A stretch of 64,000 nt of DNA, from contig CM038214.1 in NCBI GenBank assembly GCA_021442155.1, forward strand, positions 18,811,808-18,875,807, written 5' to 3'. This stretch comes from Cymbidium sinense (taxonomy: Eukaryota > Streptophyta > Magnoliopsida > Asparagales > Orchidaceae). Under the pieces are notes generated by a model. It saw only the letters and a program-made list of their open reading frames with translations. It did not search any database and was not told the origin of the DNA. This document shows positions 24,374-37,419 of this stretch, piece by piece. Every line of letters begins with the position of its first letter. Position 1 is the first letter of the stretch. The position numbers and the translations under genes are program-made.

Positions 24374-26600
24374 GGGCTACTCTGAGTTGAGATAACGCCC
24401 CTAGTGGCACTCACACAATAGCTGATCTAGGTTGATGTGCTACCCTTCTAGTGTGTCACCTTAGTGGTCTTCTTGCTTTGGTGGATGTAAGTTTGCTATA
24501 CTTTCCTTCCTTACTTGCCCACTGCACACTGATGAGCACCTTGTTAGTTTGGTAGGCCTTACTGCATGGCTAGTAAGCTACCTCATGTTGGCTTCATTTA
24601 AGAGGATGTGAGTCTACTACACTTTCTTCTTGGATTAGCCTTTATGCAGTGACTGGGCTGAGTATATTTGAGATTTAGGATAAGTCCCCTAATGGCTTCT
24701 TTCCTACTAACGCTTCAACTCTGGGTCTAGTCCTTCCTCAGAAATCCTCGCTTAGTAGTCACTCTAAGATTGATAGCATATGTCCCACTGATAACAGATT
24801 ATCCTGATGATCAGTTCTGCTTGGAAAGTTGCAAGCCTCCATGATTTCTTTCCAGATTGATCGTTACACACTCACGGCCACCTTAGGATGGTTGGTTCTC
24901 ACTATGCTGATGGATACACCTTAGGTTGGTTGGTTCTCGCACTTTAGGATACACCACTAATGGAAGATGTAAGTCTACTATGCTTTCTCCTTGAGTTGGC
25001 CACCATACACCTATAGGCTTTCTTTTTTGAGGAGATAATGCCTAGCAAAGACCTCCCGTGAGCATATTTGAATCATGTTCTTTATGACCCTGGTTACTAT
25101 CAGATTGGATAGTTCCCCTTTCCTAGTAACCACCCATATGGTTGGAGAATTCTTCTTATGGATGTGTAGATTCTCCCTTGGTCCAGTAAATCTGAGATAG
25201 GTCAAGGACAACATAGCCCCTTTTAGTGTGGTCCCTCTCACACCAACAGGGTCCATGCAAACAAGTAAATAAAAAAATATTCACTTGTGGATTAGGAGGA
25301 CACCCCTAACGGTACCTTTTCCTACCAAGTATCTTATCTTTAAGGCATTATCAACAAAACTATATGAATCACCCGACTACTCTTGAGTTTATATAAGTCC
25401 CTGAGGCATTCACTCAAGAGCCCCTAAGTCAGTTCGATTAGTAGCTACCAGTGTCACCCCATGTTGTTTCTTGCTTTAGAAGATGTAAGTTTGCTACGCC
25501 TTCTTCTTAGCACAGCCATTGCACACCGAAAGGCAACCCCTCAGTTGGCTAGCTCTACCCCATGGCTAGTAGACTATCACTTTGGATTTGTAAATCTGAG
25601 GTAGGACAAGTCTGATATAGCCCCTTCTTAGTGGGTCCATCACACACTGACATGTCCCAAAAATTAAACCTACCAAATTTGACCGAGCTCACATCCCTAA
25701 TGGATATGCCCTCAATTCACAATCAAACTAAACTAAACAAACCATATTAAATCACATAAAATTAAGATAAAATTAATCCTGACTACTTTTGAGTTGACAT
25801 AAGTCCTTAATGACATTCACTCAATAGTCGCCCTAAGTCAAGTTCAATTTGTTGTGCATCCAACAGGTCACCCTAATGGTTGTTCCTCATTTTAGAAGAT
25901 GTAAGTCTGTTACACCTTCTTTCTAGGAAAGTCATTTCCAAATTGAATGCCAATATCTTAGGTTGGCTAGCTCTACCTGAACTGGTAGACTATCCCTTTA
26001 GATTGGTAAACTTAAGGTAGGTCAAGGCTGATATAGTTCCTTCTTAGGGTCCATCCAATGGCGTCCATACATTAAATCATATTAAATTAAACCAAATCTA
26101 ATTTTCCTTAGTGGAGTTAAATCACACTCTTCTCCCTAGTGGAGCCCCAAATCTTATATTTATAAGTCAAGAAAATAAATCAAATTCAAAACTAACCTCC
26201 CCAACGAAACCAAATTAAACCAACTCCCCAAGTAAAGTCTAAATCATAAAAATCCAACCAAACTCTTATCCCAAGTGGATACATCCCCAAACAAATCTAT
26301 GAAATCAAACTCAAATTCCAATCCTCGGAGGATAGCCCAAACCTGCTTCCCTAGTGGAAGGTTTAGATACTCGATCCCTAGTAGACTTGAGCCCATATCT
26401 CTAACAGATATGCTTCCACATCAATTAAAATAAAATAAATTAAAGTTGATTCAATCTTAATCCATGGTGGATTATAAATTCTTATCCCTAATGAATCTTC
26501 TTTACACAAATCATATAGTCAAATCAAATTCAAGCCTTATCCCCAACATATTTTTTTCTTCCCCCTCGAAATAGACCCCTCACATGTCCAATGCATGTGT
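24374..26600 (+). repeat. Module 1, copy A: gypsy 3' tail with tandem units
   Basis: Noncoding. Built from diverged units containing CTACTCTGAGTTGAGATAA, CACTCA(G/C)(T/A)AG, GATGTAAGT(T/C)TGCTA and GGTTGGCTAGCTCTACC. The clearest tandem pair is 25372-25655 and 25776-26058 (offset about 404). A related unit begins at 24374, with partial ones near 24640 and 24965. The last part (26060-26600) is A/C-rich with repeated CCCTAGTGGA-type words. It recurs at 33476-35450 and 56426-58660. A known property of Tat elements is a long, variable 3' region with tandem repeats; this fits that position. Confidence 0.75.
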
Positions 26601-28130
26601 GATCCCTATAACCTCCCTCCATGTCCTTGATATGGAATGCTCATTAAATCTTATTTCTTCTCTTATGCTCACCTTTAATACTTCAACCAAAAGCCTAACA
26701 ATGTATTCCTTCAAATTACATCATCTTAACATTGCAATCAACATTTTATGATTTGGTGCAAGCTCACACTAACTATACAATATCATGCTAAACATATTAT
26801 AGTGTGAATTAACACAGATATTATATTATAATATATGATTTTATATTATAATTTGTTATAATATAATATATTGTCTAACATTACACCTCATTAGAATCAC
26901 TTAAAAGGAACAAATAACCAAATTTTCTCAAAATATGATTAATGTTCATTTTGGATGTAAAATTGTAATTTTTCTATTAGAAATGGTACAAAATTGCATT
27001 ATTTTGGTGTGTACCTTGAATTTGTCCAATTTCTTCCATCTCAACCTTCAAATTAACATTTTTGTGAGTTTTGACCCAATGCATTATAATAAAAGTAAAA
27101 CATGCTAAAATCTACAATAACATTTAGTAACACACAACGACATTCATATATAGAAGTTATATTGTTATGTACATCATATTTTAATATGCTTTCATATAAT
27201 ATATTATCTTACATTACACCTTCAAATGAATCTCTTTAAGCAAAACTTTTATAAAATTTGGTTGAAAAATGAACATTTATTTTGGATGCAAAATTCCATT
27301 CTTTTGATAAAATGACACACCATAGCACACCCCCAATGATGTTCCCTAAAGCTTACCTTAAATTTGGCCAAATCCCATCATCTCAGCCTATAAATTAGTA
27401 TTTTTATGAATTATACAGTAGAAACTCTACTACATCATACTATAACAAACTAAAATATGCTAAACAATAAGTAGTAATAATACAATAGTATGCTATAATG
27501 CATGATGCTATACTATGTTATGCCATCCTATATTATAATACACTATAACATATTATATTATATTATATTGGATATCACATCACAAGGGATTGCTTAAGAT
27601 AAAAAACATAAAATTAGTCGAGATAATAAAAACTATATATTTTAGTCCTATCACTTACATAATTTAAATTGAAATAATATATTATGATGTCATGCTCTAC
27701 CTATTATGATTTTGGTCAAATTCCACCATTTTAAAGTCTAAATCAACATTTTTATAAATAATGCTAGTGTAGGCATGATTGTATAATACTAAAAGAATTT
27801 AAAATATGTAGAACAATATATTATGATATATGATGCTATACTATGCTTCAACATATAATATTTATTTGGAACATAAAATCTTACTTTTTAGACTACAAGT
27901 GGCGTAGCACACCTTTGGTACTACAACTTAATTCCCACTTCAAATTTAACAAATTTCATCATTTGATTTATTAAATCAATATTTTTATGATTTATATAAA
28001 TATAGACTATAGGGCACAATACCATAATATACTAAAACATTTCAGCACATCGTATAACATCCAAAAAGACATCATTACATGCTCAAATATATGATTCTAC
28101 AATATACTATAGTATACGATATTATATTAT
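26601..28130 (+). repeat. Module 2, copy A: AT-rich tandem block
   Basis: About 80% A+T by eye. Four diverged units share (T)TTGGCCAAAT(C)CCATCATCTC followed by AAATTA(A/G)TATTTTTATGA: near 27026, 27365, 27712 and 27946. Between them are TATTATAATAC and ATATAATATATTAT palindromes. Repeated at 35451-36945 and 58661-60106. No coding potential. Confidence 0.75.
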
Positions 28131-28508
28131 GATTTAGGGTTTGTGTTTAGAGTATTCAAATCTTTAATATTCAAGGGAAAGTCTCTTGGAGACATTTTCT
28201 TTAGCTACCACAACTATGTTAGGATTAGGTAATTCTTTAGATCTATAACTAATGACATCTTTATTCAATGTTTAGGGTTTAGGGTTAGTTTAAGGTTTAT
28301 GGTTAGTTTAGGGTTTGGGATTTACAATTTAAGGTTTAGGGTTGTAGGTTTTAGGCTTTAGTGTTTTAGGGTTTAGGGTTTAGGGTTTAGGGTTTATGGT
28401 TTTAGGTTTAGGGTTTAGGGTTTAGGGTTTAGGGTTTAGGGTTTATGGTTTAGGTTTTAGGTTTAGGGTTTAAGTTTTAGTTTAGGGTTTAGGGTTTAGG
28501 GTCAAAGG
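28131..28508 (+). repeat. Linker plus telomere-like (TTTAGGG)n array, copy A
   Basis: A 120-base linker (CAAGGGAAAGTCTC, GACATTTTCTT, TTAGGATTAGGT, AATGACATCTTTATTCAA) is conserved at 36946-37070 and 60107-60230. It is followed by perfect and near-perfect TTTAGGG heptamers, with at least six perfect tandem units at 28407-28445. G-rich strand is plus. Confidence 0.9.
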
Positions 28509-28897
28509 TTTTTTTTAATAGAGAACAAATTCAAATTCAACATTTCTTCTTTTTGATTTCTTTAATCGAGTTGCACCCCAAGGTTTCTAAGACATAAGCG
28601 ATGACATATATCAAAATAAGCACCTATAAAGCAAATAAAAAACCCTAAATTAGTAGATCCCTCTTTACTCTAAAGACACAGTTCCATAAGCAACAAACTG
28701 GATCTGTCATTTTTTAGTTTCTTCAGTTCCCATCAGAACCACCCACGCCTGTTGAGTATTGGGATCCACCATCATATCCCCGATCTCTCCCTCCTCCACC
28801 ACCGTGGTTGTAAACTCCGCTTCTCTCGTCTCCATAAACACCATTGCTCCAACCACCACCTCCATATCCACCAGCACCTCCAGATCCCCCTCCATTA
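28509..28897 (-). pseudogene. GRP fragment 1 (glycine-rich RNA-binding protein, 3' part)
   Basis: Minus-strand 3' coding part and 3' UTR of a plant glycine-rich RNA-binding protein (GRP7-like), an RRM plus Gly-rich RNA-binding protein of nucleus and cytoplasm. From 28895 downward the frame reads GGGSGGAGGYGGGG and GGGGGRDRGYDGGSQYS and ends GGSDGN then stop, close to the family's Ser-Asp/Glu-Gly-Asn-Trp-Arg-Asn ending. The RRM-derived start found in fragments 2-4 is missing: telomere-like repeat replaces it at 28897. The 3' UTR-like part (28509-28695) ends in the word TTGAATTTGAATTTG (minus strand) next to an A-run, shared by all fragments. Confidence 0.82.
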
Positions 28898-30957
28898 GGT
28901 TTAGGCTTAGGTTTTATTTTTTTAGTTTAGTTTATTTTAGTTTAGGTTTAGGTTTATTTTAGGTTTAGGTTTTTTTAGTTTAGGGTCTAGGTTTTATTTA
29001 TTATTTGTTTTTTTGTTTTATTTTTAGGCTTACTTTTTAAGTTTAGGTTTTTATTTTATTTTTATTTTATTTTATTTTAGGTTTATTTTATTTATCTTTT
29101 TATTTTATTTAGGTTTATTTATTCTTAGATTTATTTTATTTTTTTAGTTTAGTTTAGGTTTTTTTATATATTTTATTTTAGGTTATTTTTATTTTTCATA
29201 TTATTTTTTTAGGTTTAGGTTTATGTTTTAGATTAAAATTTTATTTTATTTTATTTTTTTATTTTATTTAGGTTTAAGTTTTATTTTATTTTAGCTTTAT
29301 TTAGTTTATGTTTAGGTTTTAGGTTTAAAGTTTAGAGTTTATGGTTTAGGGTTTAGGGTTGATAGGGTTTATGATTTGTGGATTAGGGTTTAGGGTAATG
29401 TTTAGCTGGCCTGGGTTTTGAGATTTATTTAGTTTAGATTTAGCATGTGATTAGGTTAAGATAGTTTAGGGGATTTGTGGTTTAGGATTTAAGGGTGGTC
29501 AGTTTGTGGAGGTTTAGATTAAGTGCTGGTTAAAGGTCAGTAGTCAGTATGGTTTTAGGTTTAGGGTTTAGGCCTGTGGGATTTAGGTTTAGTTTAGGGC
29601 CCAGGATTTAGGATTTAGGTTTAGAGGTTTAGGTGTGGGTCAGATGGGGAAGAAGGTGAGGGTAGTGAGGGTTGTGGTAGGGTTTAGGGTTTGGGTTTAG
29701 GATTTTTTTAAAATTAAGAAAATTGATAGGTTTAGGTTTATTAAGTTTATTTATTTTTTTATTTAGGTATATTTTTTTATTTAGTTTAGTTTATTTATTT
29801 TAGGTTTATTTATTTTAGTTTAGGTCTTTTATTTAAGTTTATCTTTTAGGATTAGTTTATTTTTTAGTTTAGTTTTATTTTTATTTTATTTTTTAGGTTT
29901 AGGTTTTATTATTTATTTTTATTTTTAGTTTTAGGTTTTTATTTTATTTTTTTACGTTTGGGTTTTAGGTTTTTATTTTAGGTTTAATTTTTTAGTTTAG
30001 GTTTAGGTTTACTTTCAGTTTATTTTATTTTATTTAGTTTATGTTTTAGGTTAAGGTTTATTTTAGGTTTAGGTCTTTTTTTAGTTTAGGGTTTAGGTTT
30101 ATTTTTTATTTACTTTTAGGTATATTATTTATTTATTTATTTATTATTTAGTTTTATTTTATTTAGGCATTTGATTTTTAGGTTTTTTTATTTTAAGTTA
30201 AGTTTGGGTTTTTATTTATTTTATTTTAGTTTAGTTTTTAATTTTTATTTTATTTTATTTTTATATTTAGATTTAGGTTTAGGTGTAGGTTTATTTATTT
30301 ATTTTATTTTTAGGTTTTATATAGTTTAGGTTTAGGTTTTTATGTTCTTAGGATTTAGAGTTTAGTGTTTAGGGTTTGGGATTTGGGAAGAGTATGATGT
30401 AGGGTTTAGGGTTTTAGGGTTGGTTTTGCTTTAGGGTTTAGGGTTTAGGGTTTTTTTTTTTTTTTATTTTGATTTTTTATTTTATTTTTTTAAAATTAAG
30501 TGAACTAGGTTTAGGTTTATTTAGTTTATTTTATTTTTTTTCTTTTTGATTTAGGTTTATTTAGTTTAGTTTATTTATTTTTAATTTATTTATTTTAGTC
30601 TAAGTTTTTTTTAGTTTATTTTTTAGATTTGGGTTTGGGTTTAGGTTTATTTTCTTGATTAGTTTTATTTTTATATTATTATTTAGGTCTAGGTTTTATT
30701 ATTTTATTTATATGATTAGGTTTATGTTTTTATTTTATTTTTTTTAGGTTTAGGTTTTAGGCTTTTATTTTAGGTTTATTTTTAGGTTTTATTTTTTAGT
30801 TTAGTTTGTGTTTATTTATTTATTTTATTTTTATTTTAGGTTTTAAGTTTAGGTTTAGTTTATTTTAGGTTTAGGTTCAGGTTTTATTTATTTTAGTTTA
30901 GTTTGTTTTAGTTTAATTTTAGGTTTTATTTGTTTATTTTGTTTGTTTGTTTATTAG
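28898..30957 (+). repeat. Degenerate telomere-like array (TTTAGG / TTTATTTT)
   Basis: About 2 kb made almost only of T, A and G. It mixes TTTAGGG blocks (29330-29400, 29560-29700, 30350-30460) with T-rich blocks of TTTAGG and TTTATTTT. The punctuation TTAAAATTAAG(T)..AACT..AGGTTTAGGTTTATT occurs at about 29710 and 30480, right after TTTAGGG blocks. No gene. Confidence 0.85.
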
Positions 30958-31240
30958 ATCAGTTGTTCTTCAATTTCTTAGTTCTCGATAATCACCCCAA
31001 ATCTCGGGATCCACCATCATATCCATGATATCTTCCTCTGCGACCACCACAGCTGTAACCTCCGTCGCTTCTCTGGCCTCCATAATCACCACTACTCTGA
31101 CCACAACCTCCATATCCACCAGCACATCTAGATCCCCCACCACCACAGCGATAATTGCTACCTTTGCCTTCGCCTCCACCACCAGATCTAGACTGAGCTT
31201 GGTTGACGGTGATGTTCCTTCCATCAACGGTCAGCCCATT
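30958..31240 (-). pseudogene. GRP fragment 2 (82 codons open, RRM end + Gly-rich domain)
   Basis: On the minus strand an open frame of 82 codons runs from AAT at 31240 to TGA at 30992-30994. It has no ATG and so is easy to miss. It begins with the end of the RRM (NGLTVDGRNITVNQAQSRSG, which corresponds to the NGQ-LDGRNITVNEAQSR stretch of GRP7-like proteins) and continues as a Gly/Tyr/Ser/Arg-rich domain to YDGGSRDLG. One frameshift before the stop would give DYRELRN-stop, similar to the family ending, so the gene lost its last codons by a shift. AAT is preceded on the minus strand by CCCTAAG, an apparent 3' splice site. Unlike fragments 3, 4 and 6 it still has a sense codon (CAA) where they have TAG. 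Confidence 0.85.
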
Positions 31241-33354
31241 CTTAGGGTTTAGGTTTAGGTTTATTTGGTTTTAGGGTTTAAGTTTATTTTTTAATTTATT
31301 TAATTACTTTAGGTTTAGTGTTATGGGTTTAGGGTTTAGGGTTGGTGTTTAGGGTTTATGGTTTAAGGTTTATGGTGTAGTTTAGGGTTTAGGGTTTATG
31401 CTTTTTAGGGTTTAGGATTTAGGATTAGGGTTTAGTTTAGTTTTTTTAGCATTTAGGGTTTAGGGTTTCTGGTTTTAGGTTTAGAGTTTAGGGTTAGTTT
31501 AAGGGTTTAGGGTTTAGGGTTTGGGAGATTTATTTATTTTAATTAAGTAAACAAGTAGGTTTAGGTTTATTTAGTTTATTTTTTATTTATTTTATCTTAT
31601 TTTATTTTTTAATTTATTTAGGTTTATTTTTAATTTTTATTTTGTTTAGTTTATTTATTTTAGGTTTATTTATTTTAATTTTGGTTTTTTATTTTTGTTT
31701 ATTTTTTAGGTTTTTTGTTTAGGTTTAGGTTTATTTTTAGTTGAGTTTTATTTTTAATTTATTTTTTAGGTTTAGGTTTTATTTTTATTCCATAGTTTAG
31801 GTTTAGGTTTTATTATATTGTTTTAAGTTTAGGCTTTAAGTTTTATTTTAGGTTTTATTTTTTTTAGTTTAGGTTTAGGTTTATTTTAGTTTATTTTATT
31901 TTATTTAGTATAGGTTTAAGTTTAGGTTTAGTTTATTTAGGTTTAGTTTTAAGTTATTTATTTTAGTTTAAGTTTTTTTAGTTTAAGTTTAGGTTTATTT
32001 TTTTTTAATTTAGGTTTATTTTTTTTTAGTTTAGGGTTTAGGTTTAATTTTTAGGCTTATTTTAGGTTTATGTTTTTATTTAATTTTATTTTAAGTTTTT
32101 TATTTTATTTTACGTTTGGTTTAATTTTATTAAGGTTTTTATTCTTATGTTTATTTTATTTTTAGTTTAGTTTAGGTTTTCTTTATTTTATTTTAGCTTT
32201 TATTTTTTTATTTTAATTTAATTATGGTTAGGTATAGGTTTAGTTTTTTTATTTTTTTATTTTATTAGGTTTATGTTTATTATTATTTTCTTTTTAGGTT
32301 TATTTAGCTTCAGTTTATGTTTTTTAGTTTTATGGTTTATGGTTTAGAGTATAGGGTTTGTGGTTTAGGGAGTAGGTGCCCAGGGTTTATGGTAGGTTTA
32401 AGGTCAGGGTTTAGGGTTAACTTAGGGTTTAGTGTTTAGGTTTAGCATTTAGGGTCATTATGATTGAGGTGGGTTAGTTTGGAGGGTTTGGTAGGTGAGT
32501 TATGATTTAGGGTGGGTTTAGGGTTTAGACATTAGGGTTTGGGGTTGAGTTTAGGTTTAGGATTTAGGGTTAGTTTTAGGGTTTAGGGTTTAGGATTTAG
32601 GGTTTACGGTTTAGGGTTTAAGGTTTAGGATTTTTTTAAAAAAAATTAAGTAAACTAGTAGGTTTAGGTTTATTTAGTTTATTTTTTTTATTTATTTTAG
32701 TTTTTCTTTCTATGTAGGTTTAATTTTTTTATTTAGTTTGGTTTATTTATTTTAGGTTTATTTATTTTAGATTAGGTTTTTATTTTTATTTATTTTTTGG
32801 TTTTGGTTTAGGTTTAAATTTATTTTTTAGGTTGAGGTTTTTTATTCTTATTTTTAGGTTAATGTTTAGGTTTTTATTTTATTTTTTTAGGATTAGATTT
32901 TAGGTTTTTAGTTTAGGTTTATTTTTAGGTTTATTTTTTAGTTTAGGTTTAGGTTTATTTTTTGTTTAATGTATTTTATTAAGTTTAGGGTTTAGGTTTA
33001 GTTTATTTTAGGCTTAGGTTTAGGTTTAGGTTATATTTATTTTAGTTTAGGTTTATTCTATCTTTCTTTTATGTTTAGGTTTTTTTTGTTTAGGATTTAG
33101 GTTTTATTTTTTATTTATGTTGAGGTTTATTTTATAGGTCTAGGTTTTTATTTAGTTTTATTTTATTTTATTTTTGATTTAGTTTTAATTTTATTAAGGT
33201 TATTTATTCTTAGGTTTATTTTATTTTTTAGTTTAGTTTAGGTTTTTCTTTATTTTATTTTAATTTATTTTTTCATCTTATTTTATTTTTCATTTTATTT
33301 TATTTTTAAATTTATTTTTAGGTTTTAATTTTATTTTTTTATTCTATTTAGGTT
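31241..33354 (+). repeat. Degenerate telomere-like array
   Basis: TTTAGGG-rich at 31240-31530 and 32330-32630, with T-rich TTTAGG/TTTATTTT between and after. Punctuation words (AATTAAGTAAAC.AGTAGGTTTAGG) at about 31540 and 32645. Ends abruptly at integrase sequence of copy B (33355). Confidence 0.85.
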
Positions 33355-33475
33355 TATGTGTCCGAAGCTGTTCTACCATTAGAAGTGCAACTCCCATCAG
33401 TAAGGATAGCTATGGGTAGAACACCATGTTGTGGTTAGAAAAGCTCAAAAGTTTGGAGGTGAGACATCTGTGGGC
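33355..33475 (+). pseudogene. Integrase remnant, copy B
   Basis: A short in-frame piece of the gypsy integrase C-terminal region: TAT at 33355 opens YVSEAVLPLEVQLPSVRIAM, matching 23777-23835 of copy A and 55835-55880 of copy C, and better preserved than either. Near 33472 it jumps to the tail module. The GGGC word at 33472-33475 occurs at both parental positions (23911 and 24374 in copy A), so about 460 bases were probably lost by recombination at this microhomology. Confidence 0.85.
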
Positions 33476-35450
33476 TACTCTAAGTTGAGATAATGCCCCC
33501 AGTGGTACTCACTCAGTAGTTACTCTAGGTCGGGCTGACATCCTACCCTGCTAGTGTTTCATCCCTATGGTCTTCTTACTTTGAAGGATGTAACCCTTTC
33601 CATCTTTACCTAGGACACCGACAGGTGCCTTGTTAGTTTGGTAGGCCTTACTGTGTGACCGGTAACCTACCTCTTGTTGACTTCATTTAAAAGGATGTGA
33701 GTTTGCTACACTTTTTTCTTGTATTAGCCTTAGCACACTAATTGGGTCCAGTATATTTGAGGTTTAGGATAAGTCCTCTAGTGGCTCCTTCCCTCTTAAC
33801 TGCTTCAAGTCTGGGTCTAGTCCTTCCTCGTGGCTCCCTGCTTAGTAGTCACTCTAGGTTAGATAGAATTTGTCCCACTGATGATAGACTATCCCGATGA
33901 TCAGTTCTGCTTGGAAAGTTGTAAGCCTACACACTTTATTTCTAGGTTGATCGACACCGACGCACCTTATGTTGGTTGGTTCTCCTACGATACACCACTG
34001 TGATGATGGATACACCTTAGGTTGGTTGACCTCGCACCATAGGATACATCACTTATGACAAAATATATATTCACTTATAGATTAGGAGGACACCCCTAGT
34101 GGTACCATTTCCCAAGCAAGTATCCTATCTTCAGGGTAGTGTCAGCAAATCTCCATGTAGGAATCTCCTGATTACTCTTGAGTTGATATAAGCCCCCAGC
34201 GACATTCACTCAGTAGTTGCCCCTAAGTCAGGTTTGATTTATTATGCTACCAATAGGTCACCCTAGCAATTGTTCCCAGCTTTAGAAGATGATGTATGCT
34301 ATGCCTTCTTTCTAGCATAGTCATTGCATACCGAAAGACAACACCTTAGGTTGGCTAGCACAACCCCACAGCTAGTAGACTATCCCTTTGGATTTGTAAA
34401 TTTGAGATAGGACAAATTCGATATAGGCCCTTCTCCATAAATAACAACATAGTCCATCAATTAAATCTATCAAATTTGACCAAGCTCATATCCTAGTGGA
34501 TATACCCTCCACTTAAAATCAAACTAAACCAAATAAACTATATCAAATCACATGAAATTAAGATAAAATTAATCCCGACTACTTTTTACTTGACATAAGT
34601 CCCCAGCGATATTCACTCAGTAGTCACCCTTGGTTAGGTTCGATTTATTTTGCATCCAATAGGACACCCAAGCGATTGTTCCTTGCTTTAGAAGATGTAA
34701 GTATGCTATGCCTTCTTCCTAGCATAGCTGTTGCACACTGAAAGGCAACCCCTTAGGTTGGCTAGCTCTACCTCGCAGTCGGTAGACTATACCTTTGGAT
34801 TTTTTACTTAAGGTAGGTTAACCTGATATGGCCCTTCTCAGTGGCTCCATCACACACTGACAGGGTCCATACATTAACCCATATTAAATTAAACCTAATT
34901 TGATTTTCTCAGTGGAGTTAAATCACACCCTTCACCTAGTGGAGCCCCAAATATATATAAAAGTCAAGCAAAATAACAAATTCAAAACAAACCACCCTAG
35001 TGGATCCATTAAAACAACTCTCCCAAGATGCCTAAATCAAAGAAATCCAACCAAACACTTATCCCTAGTGAATACATCCCCAAAAAAATCTATGAAATCA
35101 AACTTAAATTCCAATCCACAATGAATAGGCTGAACTTTCTTCCCAAGTGGAAGGTTCATATACCCAATCCCCAGTGGACTCAAGCCCATATCTCTAGCAT
35201 ATATGCCTCCACATAAATTAAAATAGAACATATTAAAGTCGATTTGATCTTAATCCTTGGTGGATTAAAGATATTATCCCCAGCAGATCTTCTTTCCACA
35301 AATCATATAATCAAATCAAATTCAAATCTTATCCCCAATAGATTTTCTTCTTCTATGCCCTCGACATAGACCCCTCACATGTCATGTCTAATGCATGTGT
35401 GATTCCCTAGCGGATCTCCCTCCATGTCCTTGACATGGAATTCTCATCAA
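33476..35450 (+). repeat. Module 1, copy B: gypsy 3' tail with tandem units
   Basis: Collinear with 24374-26600 and 56426-58660. Tandem pair at about 34168 and 34577 (offset 409). Minor open frames at 34900-35231 are accidental. Noncoding. Confidence 0.75.
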
Positions 35451-36945
35451 ATCTTATTTCTTCTCTTATGCACACCTTTAATACTTCAACCAAAATCCTA
35501 ACAATGTATTCCTTCAAATTACATTATCTTAACATTGTAGTCAACATTTTATGATTTGTGATGGTGCACGCTCAAACTAACTATACAATATCATGTTAAA
35601 CATATTATAGTGTGAATTAACACAATATATTATATTATAATATTTGATGTTATATTATAATTTGCAATAATATAATATATTGTCTAACATTACACCTCAT
35701 TAGAATCTCTTTAAAGGAACAAATAATTTTCTCAAAATATGAATAATGTTCATTTTGGATGTAAAATTGTTATTTCTCTATTAGAAATAGTTCAAAATAG
35801 CATAATTTTGGTGTTTGTGTGCCATGAATTTGGCCAAATTCCATCTCAACCTTCAAATTAACATTTTTGTGAGTTTTGACCCAATGCATTATAAGAAAAG
35901 TAAAAATGTACTAATAACATTTAGTAATACACCACCACATTCATATATATGTGAAGTTATACCGTTATGTACATTATAATTTAATAATATGCTTTCATAT
36001 AGTATATTATCTTACATTACACCTTAAAATGAATCATTTTAAGAAAAAAATTTATAAAATTTGGTTGAAAAATGAACATTTATTTTGATGTAAAATTCCA
36101 TGCTTTTGATTAAATGATACACCATAGCACACCCCCAATGATGTTCCCTAAAGCTTACCTTAAATTTGGCCAAATCCCATCATCTCGGCCTATAAATTTG
36201 TATTTTTATGAGTTATACCGGTACAAACACAACTAAAGCATACTATAAAAAACTAAAATATGCTAAACAACGTGTAGTAATACATAAGTATGTTATAATC
36301 CAAGATACTACACTATGTTATGGCATCCTATATTATAATACACTATAACATTTTATATTATATTATATTACATATCACATCGCAAGGGATTTCTTAATAT
36401 TAAAAATCATAAAATTAGTCTAAATAATAAAAACCTAGATATTTTAGTTGTATCCCTTACATATTTTAAATTGAAATAATATATTATAATGCCATGCTCT
36501 ACCTACTATGCATTTGGCCAAATTCCACCATTTTAAAGTCTAAATCAACATTTTTATAAATAATGCTAGTGTAGGCTCGACCGCATGATTGTAAAATACT
36601 AAAAAAAAAATAGAATGCACCGAACAATATATTATGATATATGATGCTATACTATGTTACAACATATAACATTTTTTTAACATAAAATCTTACTTTTTAT
36701 ACTACAAGTGGCGTAGCATACCTTTGGTACTACAACCTAATTCCCACATCAAATTGTACAAATTTCATCTTCTAATTTATTAAATCAATATTTTTATGAT
36801 TTATATTAATATGGACTATAGGGCATAATACCATAATATACTAAAATATTTCAAAACATCTTATAACATCCAAAAACACATCACTACATGCTCAAATATA
36901 TGATGCTACATTATACTATAATATATGGTATTATAATAAGATTTA
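35451..36945 (+). repeat. Module 2, copy B: AT-rich tandem block
   Basis: Collinear with 26601-28130, with the same TTTGGCCAAAT units (for example 35830 and 36165) and TATTATAATACACTATAACA palindrome-like words near 36335. No gene. Confidence 0.75.
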
Positions 36946-37419
36946 AAGTTAAGGTTGAAGGTATCCAAATCTCTAATTATCAAGGGAAAGTCTCATGATG
37001 ACATTTTCTTCCAGAACTGTTAGGATTAGGTCATTCTTTTGATATACTTTAATGACATCTCTATTCATGTTTTAGTGTTTAGGGTTTAGGTTTTAGGTTA
37101 GTTGGTTTAGGGTTTATAGTTAGTTTAGGTTTTAGGCTGGAGAGTTTAGGTTTTAAGGTTTAGGTTTAGTGGTTTAGGGTTATAGGTTTTAATCTCAGCT
37201 TTAAGGTTTTAATGTTTATTTAGGGTTTAGGGTTTAGTGTTTTTTTAGGGTTGTGGGTTTAGGGTTTATGGTGTAGGGTTTAGAGTTTAGGGTTTATGGT
37301 TTATGATTTTAGTGTTTCTGAGTTTAGGGTTTTAGGTTTATGGCTTAGGGTTTAGGGTTTAGATTTAGGGTTTAAGTTTTAGTTTAGGGATTAGGGTTTA
37401 GAATTTAAGATTATTTTAA
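36946..37419 (+). repeat. Linker plus telomere-like array, copy B
   Basis: Same 120-base linker as at 28131, then TTTAGGG and variant heptamers from about 37072. Fewer perfect units than copy A. Confidence 0.85.

Noticed and set aside
28364..28450. A true chromosome end or healed telomere
   Set aside because: Arrays are short, interrupted, flanked on both sides by unique modules and repeated within the window; they are interstitial.
28898..30957. Helitron capture as the source of GRP fragments
   Set aside because: I found no Rep/helicase sequence, nor a convincing TC..CTRR end with 3' hairpin. The idea is not excluded but has no support here.
28759..31252. Plus-strand Thr/Ser-rich frames opposite GRP fragments 1 and 2
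   Set aside because: Antisense shadows of Gly-codon repeats (GGT/GGA read as ACC/TCC).
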